Assembly (NCBI RefSeq): GCF_001431625.1
Contig: NZ_LLXT01000028.1
Coordinates: forward strand, 1-36,671
DNA: 36,671 bases
Origin: Stenotrophomonas geniculata ATCC 19374 = JCM 13324
Lineage (GTDB): Bacteria > Pseudomonadota > Gammaproteobacteria > Xanthomonadales > Xanthomonadaceae
Reading direction: 5' to 3'
Shown here: positions 34,612-36,671 of the stretch, piece by piece
How the letters are laid out: each line of letters opens with the position of its first letter
How positions within the stretch are numbered: the stretch's first letter is position 1
The notes under the pieces: model-generated
Databases searched by the model: none
What the model was told of the DNA's origin: nothing
The model's input: the letters and a program-made list of their open reading frames with translations, nothing else
Translations under genes and position numbers: made by a program

Positions 34612-35789
34612 CAGACGTAGATCCGCGTCGGCGCCTCATCAACGATCGCGTGCGGCACGAAGCGCGCACTGTCGCGGGTGATCGCGCTGTCGTCCTCGCG
34701 GATGCCGATGCCGCAGGCGTGGTCGCCGATCACCCAGCTGCCGATCAGCGGGTAGCCGCCTTCGAAGCGGGTCAGCGGATGCGCGCGCTGGATGATCGCG
34801 GGGCCATCGTAGGGGCCGTCGCTGCGCTGGGTGCTGCCATCGGCCAGGTGCATCTCGATGTTCGCGCCTTCGCGCGAGAACAGCGGCTTGCGCACCCAGC
34901 CCGAGGCCAGTGCACTGCCGTCATCGAAATGCGCTTCCAGCAGATTCGGATGACCCACGTTGCGTTGCCACAACAGCGGCAGGATGCCCTTGTTGCTCAA
35001 TACTGCCTTCCACGCCGGTTCCAGCAGCTGCATGCCCGAACCGGGCAGCGCGCGACCGAATTCCTCGGCCATCAGGTCTTCCAGCGGATACAGCTTGAAC
35101 AGCGTGCCGATCACCGAATCATCCAGCGCGGTGAAGCGGCCGTCCTCGGACAGACCGATATCCTCGATGGCGATGGCCTGGCCATGCAGGCCGGCCTGCG
35201 AGGCGCAGTCGCGCAGGTACTCGACCGTGCCACGGTCTTCCTCCGAACTGCCCACCGCGCTGAAGTACAGCGGCGGCGGCAGCTGTGAAGCCAGTTCGCC
35301 GAAACGCTCGACCAGCGCCTCGTGGATCGCGTTGAACTGGTCGGCGTGCTGCGGCAGGCGACCGGCGTTGCGCTGGTCTTCCAGCCACTGCCACTGGAAG
35401 AAGCTGGCCTCGAACAGCGAGGTCGGCGTGTCGTAGTTCAGTTCGTACAGCTTGGCCGGGCCGGTACCGTCGTAGGCCAGGTCCAGGCGCCCGTACAGGT
35501 GTGGCTGGCGCTGGCGCCAGCTGTCGGCGATCCAGTCGCGGTAGTGCGACGGAATCGCCAGCTTGTCCATCAACCGTTCACTGGCGATGACATCGCCCAC
35601 CAGGTCCAGCGCCATCTGGTGCAGCTCGGCGCTGGGGTCTTCGATGTCCTGTTCGATCTGGCGCAGGGTGAAGGCGTAGTACGCGCTTTCATCCCAGTAC
35701 GGCTGGCCGTCGATGGTGTGGAAGCGGAAACCCGCCTCTTCCGCGCGTACCCGCCACTGGGCACGCTCGGCAATCCGGATGCGCTGCAT
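34611..35789 (-). CDS. ygiC: ATP-grasp protein of the glutathionylspermidine synthase family (YgiC-like)
   Basis: A 392-residue ATP-grasp ligase-like protein equivalent to the C-terminal synthetase domain of Gsp. Recognisable pieces are YWDESAYYAF, YELNYDTPTSLFEA, FSAVGSSEEDRGTVEYL, SNKGILPLLW, GWVRKPLFSREGANIEM, and SWVIGDHACGIGIRED. The E. coli relatives YgiC and YjfC are reported not to make glutathionylspermidine, so the peptide substrate is open. ATG at 35789 is chosen because it fits the family N-terminus (MQRIRIAERAQW) and lies 7 bp after the ygiB stop. ygiB-ygiC pairing is widely conserved. Confidence 0.9.
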   Translation of the reverse strand: MQRIRIAERAQWRVRAEEAGFRFHTIDGQPYWDESAYYAFTLRQIEQDIEDPSAELHQMALDLVGDVIASERLMDKLAIPSHYRDWIADSWRQRQPHLYGRLDLAYDGTGPAKLYELNYDTPTSLFEASFFQWQWLEDQRNAGRLPQHADQFNAIHEALVERFGELASQLPPPLYFSAVGSSEEDRGTVEYLRDCASQAGLHGQAIAIEDIGLSEDGRFTALDDSVIGTLFKLYPLEDLMAEEFGRALPGSGMQLLEPAWKAVLSNKGILPLLWQRNVGHPNLLEAHFDDGSALASGWVRKPLFSREGANIEMHLADGSTQRSDGPYDGPAIIQRAHPLTRFEGGYPLIGSWVIGDHACGIGIREDDSAITRDSARFVPHAIVDEAPTRIYV

Positions 35790-35796
35790 GGGTCGA

Positions 35797-36369
35797 TCAG
35801 CCGCCGTAGCTGCCGCTGGTGCTGCGGCGTGCGCTGGTGTTGCCGAAGCCACCACGGCTGGCAGTGACCGCACGGTTCGGCTCGCTGGTGACCGGCGCCA
35901 GGCCAGCCTTGCCGGCACCGATGCCGCTGGCGGTGTTCAGGCCACCGGTGCCGCCCGGTGCCGGGCGCGCCCAGCCAGCGTTCTTGTCCTGGTAAGCCGG
36001 TGCCGACGCCGGCGCCTGCGGGGCGAGGCCGCCGCGGTTGCTCAGCATCTGCGACATGAAGAAGCCCATCATCATCGGGCCGATGAACGAGGTACCCGCC
36101 GACGTGTGCTGCTGCACGCACTGTTCCGGCTTGTAGTCCTTCTCGCAGGCTTCCTTGCTGGCGTACTTCGGCGCCGCATCGGCGGCCTGCTTCTGCGCTT
36201 CGGCGAAGGCATTGCGGCACGACGACGGATCGCCGGTGGCCTCGGTGCAGGCTTCCACCGAGGTGTACAGGCCTTCCTGCACCTTCACCTCCGGCTCCTT
36301 CTGGCAGGCGGTGAACAGCAGCGGCGCGGCGCTCATCAGCAGCAGCGCGGTGGTGCGGGAACGTTTCAT
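35797..36369 (-). CDS. ygiB: YgiB-like DUF1190 lipoprotein
   Basis: A 190-residue lipoprotein: the signal LLMSAAPLLFTAC places the acylated Cys at residue 22. The mature part has the DUF1190 Cys pattern (VEACTEATGDPSSCRNAF, then KEACEKDYKPEQC), suggesting two disulfides in the periplasm. A Met/Phe-rich segment (FIGPMMMGFFMSQML) and a Gly/Ser/Arg-rich tail follow. It heads the ygiB-ygiC-zinc-ribbon unit. ATG at 36369 is preferred because it begins the signal peptide; the longer frame reads back into the intergenic region. Confidence 0.88.
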   Translation of the reverse strand: MKRSRTTALLLMSAAPLLFTACQKEPEVKVQEGLYTSVEACTEATGDPSSCRNAFAEAQKQAADAAPKYASKEACEKDYKPEQCVQQHTSAGTSFIGPMMMGFFMSQMLSNRGGLAPQAPASAPAYQDKNAGWARPAPGGTGGLNTASGIGAGKAGLAPVTSEPNRAVTASRGGFGNTSARRSTSGSYGG

Positions 36370-36482
36370 GGCCTCATGCCCTGTCGACGGATCAATGCCC
36401 CAATGATGCCAAATCCGGGCCAGCAACCGGAATCGGCAAAGTGGGAAAGATGAACGGCCTTTCATTTTCGTCGTTCCCCATC

Positions 36483-36530
36483 ATCCACGCGTGGCGTGGA
36501 TCCATCGTGTCGACCAAGGTCGACACCTAC
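36483..36530. repeat. Two adjacent GTAG-type REPs
   Basis: The first is ATCCACGC-GTG-GCGTGGAT (36483-36501), lacking a clear GTAG head. The second is GTGTCGACC-AA-GGTCGACAC-CTAC (36507-36530), a minus-strand GTAG hairpin. Both lie upstream of ygiB. Confidence 0.75.
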
Positions 36531-36605
36531 CAAGAGCCAAGAGCAACGCAGAGCGCCGGCCCCGACAGATCGCGGGAAACTGTCGAAGGCGGGGTGGGTC
36601 CGCTG

Positions 36606-36671
36606 GCGGGGGTGTCCGCGGCATGGATGCCGCGGCCAAGCCCCCAAGGAAGGGTTTACGGCGTCCCCCGC
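36606..36671. repeat. Part of a larger palindromic repeat, cut by the right edge
   Basis: GCGGGGG (36606-36612) is matched by CCCCCGC at the last seven bases (36665-36671), enclosing a perfect hairpin CCGCGGCAT-gg-ATGCCGCGG (36616-36635) and a GCCCCC/GGGTTTACGGCG arm. The sequence before it (GGCGGGGTGGGTCCGCTG, 36590-36605) should find its inverse just beyond the window. The design is a nested palindrome of 80-100 bp, unlike the short REPs nearby. Confidence 0.5.

Overview
This window is about 36.7 kb of high-GC (roughly 65-68%) gammaproteobacterial chromosome. It is best read as Stenotrophomonas (S. maltophilia complex) or a very close Xanthomonadaceae relative. The evidence is the biotin operon order bioB-bioF-bioH-SDR-bioC, the many GTAG-headed stem-loop REPs that resemble the SMAG elements of S. 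maltophilia, and the overall look of the proteins. I saw no tRNA, rRNA, CRISPR array, transposase or phage gene.

Left part (1-10.2 kb): a divergent locus for amino sugar catabolism, most likely N-acetylgalactosamine. A secreted GH31 glycosidase (cut by the left edge) is read leftward. Reading rightward are agaS (SIS deaminase/isomerase), a ROK sugar kinase, a GatZ/KbaZ/AgaZ family protein, a DeoR-type regulator, an N-acetyl-hexosamine-6-phosphate deacetylase and a large sugar-porter MFS permease. The proposed flow is: periplasmic glycoside cleavage, uptake without a PTS, phosphorylation by the ROK kinase, deacetylation, deamination to tagatose-6-phosphate, then the GatZ-family step. No class II aldolase (GatY/AgaY) and no classical tagatose-6-phosphate kinase is present. 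The 320-bp divergent control region carries many CTTTC/GAAAG pentamers, the kind of repeat bound by AgaR.

Middle part (10.2-16.5 kb): leftward genes for a SecD-P1-head-like lipoprotein coupled to an HdeD-family membrane protein, comF, a secreted major-royal-jelly/Yellow family protein and a ClC-type chloride/proton antiporter. These are followed by a rightward, visibly lower-GC orphan serine hydrolase.

Biotin operon (16.5-21.5 kb): bioB, bioF, bioH, an atypical SDR and bioC, behind a sequence that matches the BirA operator layout (9-bp arms 16 bp apart). The SDR has Ser and Arg where the YxxxK catalytic pair should be. bioA and bioD are not in the window.

21.5-27 kb: a leftward pair (threonine/serine dehydratase-like enzyme and a YdcF/SanA-like DUF218 membrane protein), a Tyr/Gly/Pro-rich lipoprotein, a 550-bp intergenic region with two opposed strong terminators and a long hairpin (small-RNA candidates), mnmG, and a gamma-class carbonic anhydrase-like protein.

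27-33.9 kb: a tightly overlapped six-gene unit, RDD - SpoIIM - DUF4129 - DUF4350 - MoxR ATPase - DUF58, a recurrent envelope-associated MoxR/DUF58 module whose biochemical output is unknown.

33.9-36.7 kb: leftward ygiB - ygiC - double zinc-ribbon protein, then REPs and the left half of a larger palindromic repeat cut by the right edge.
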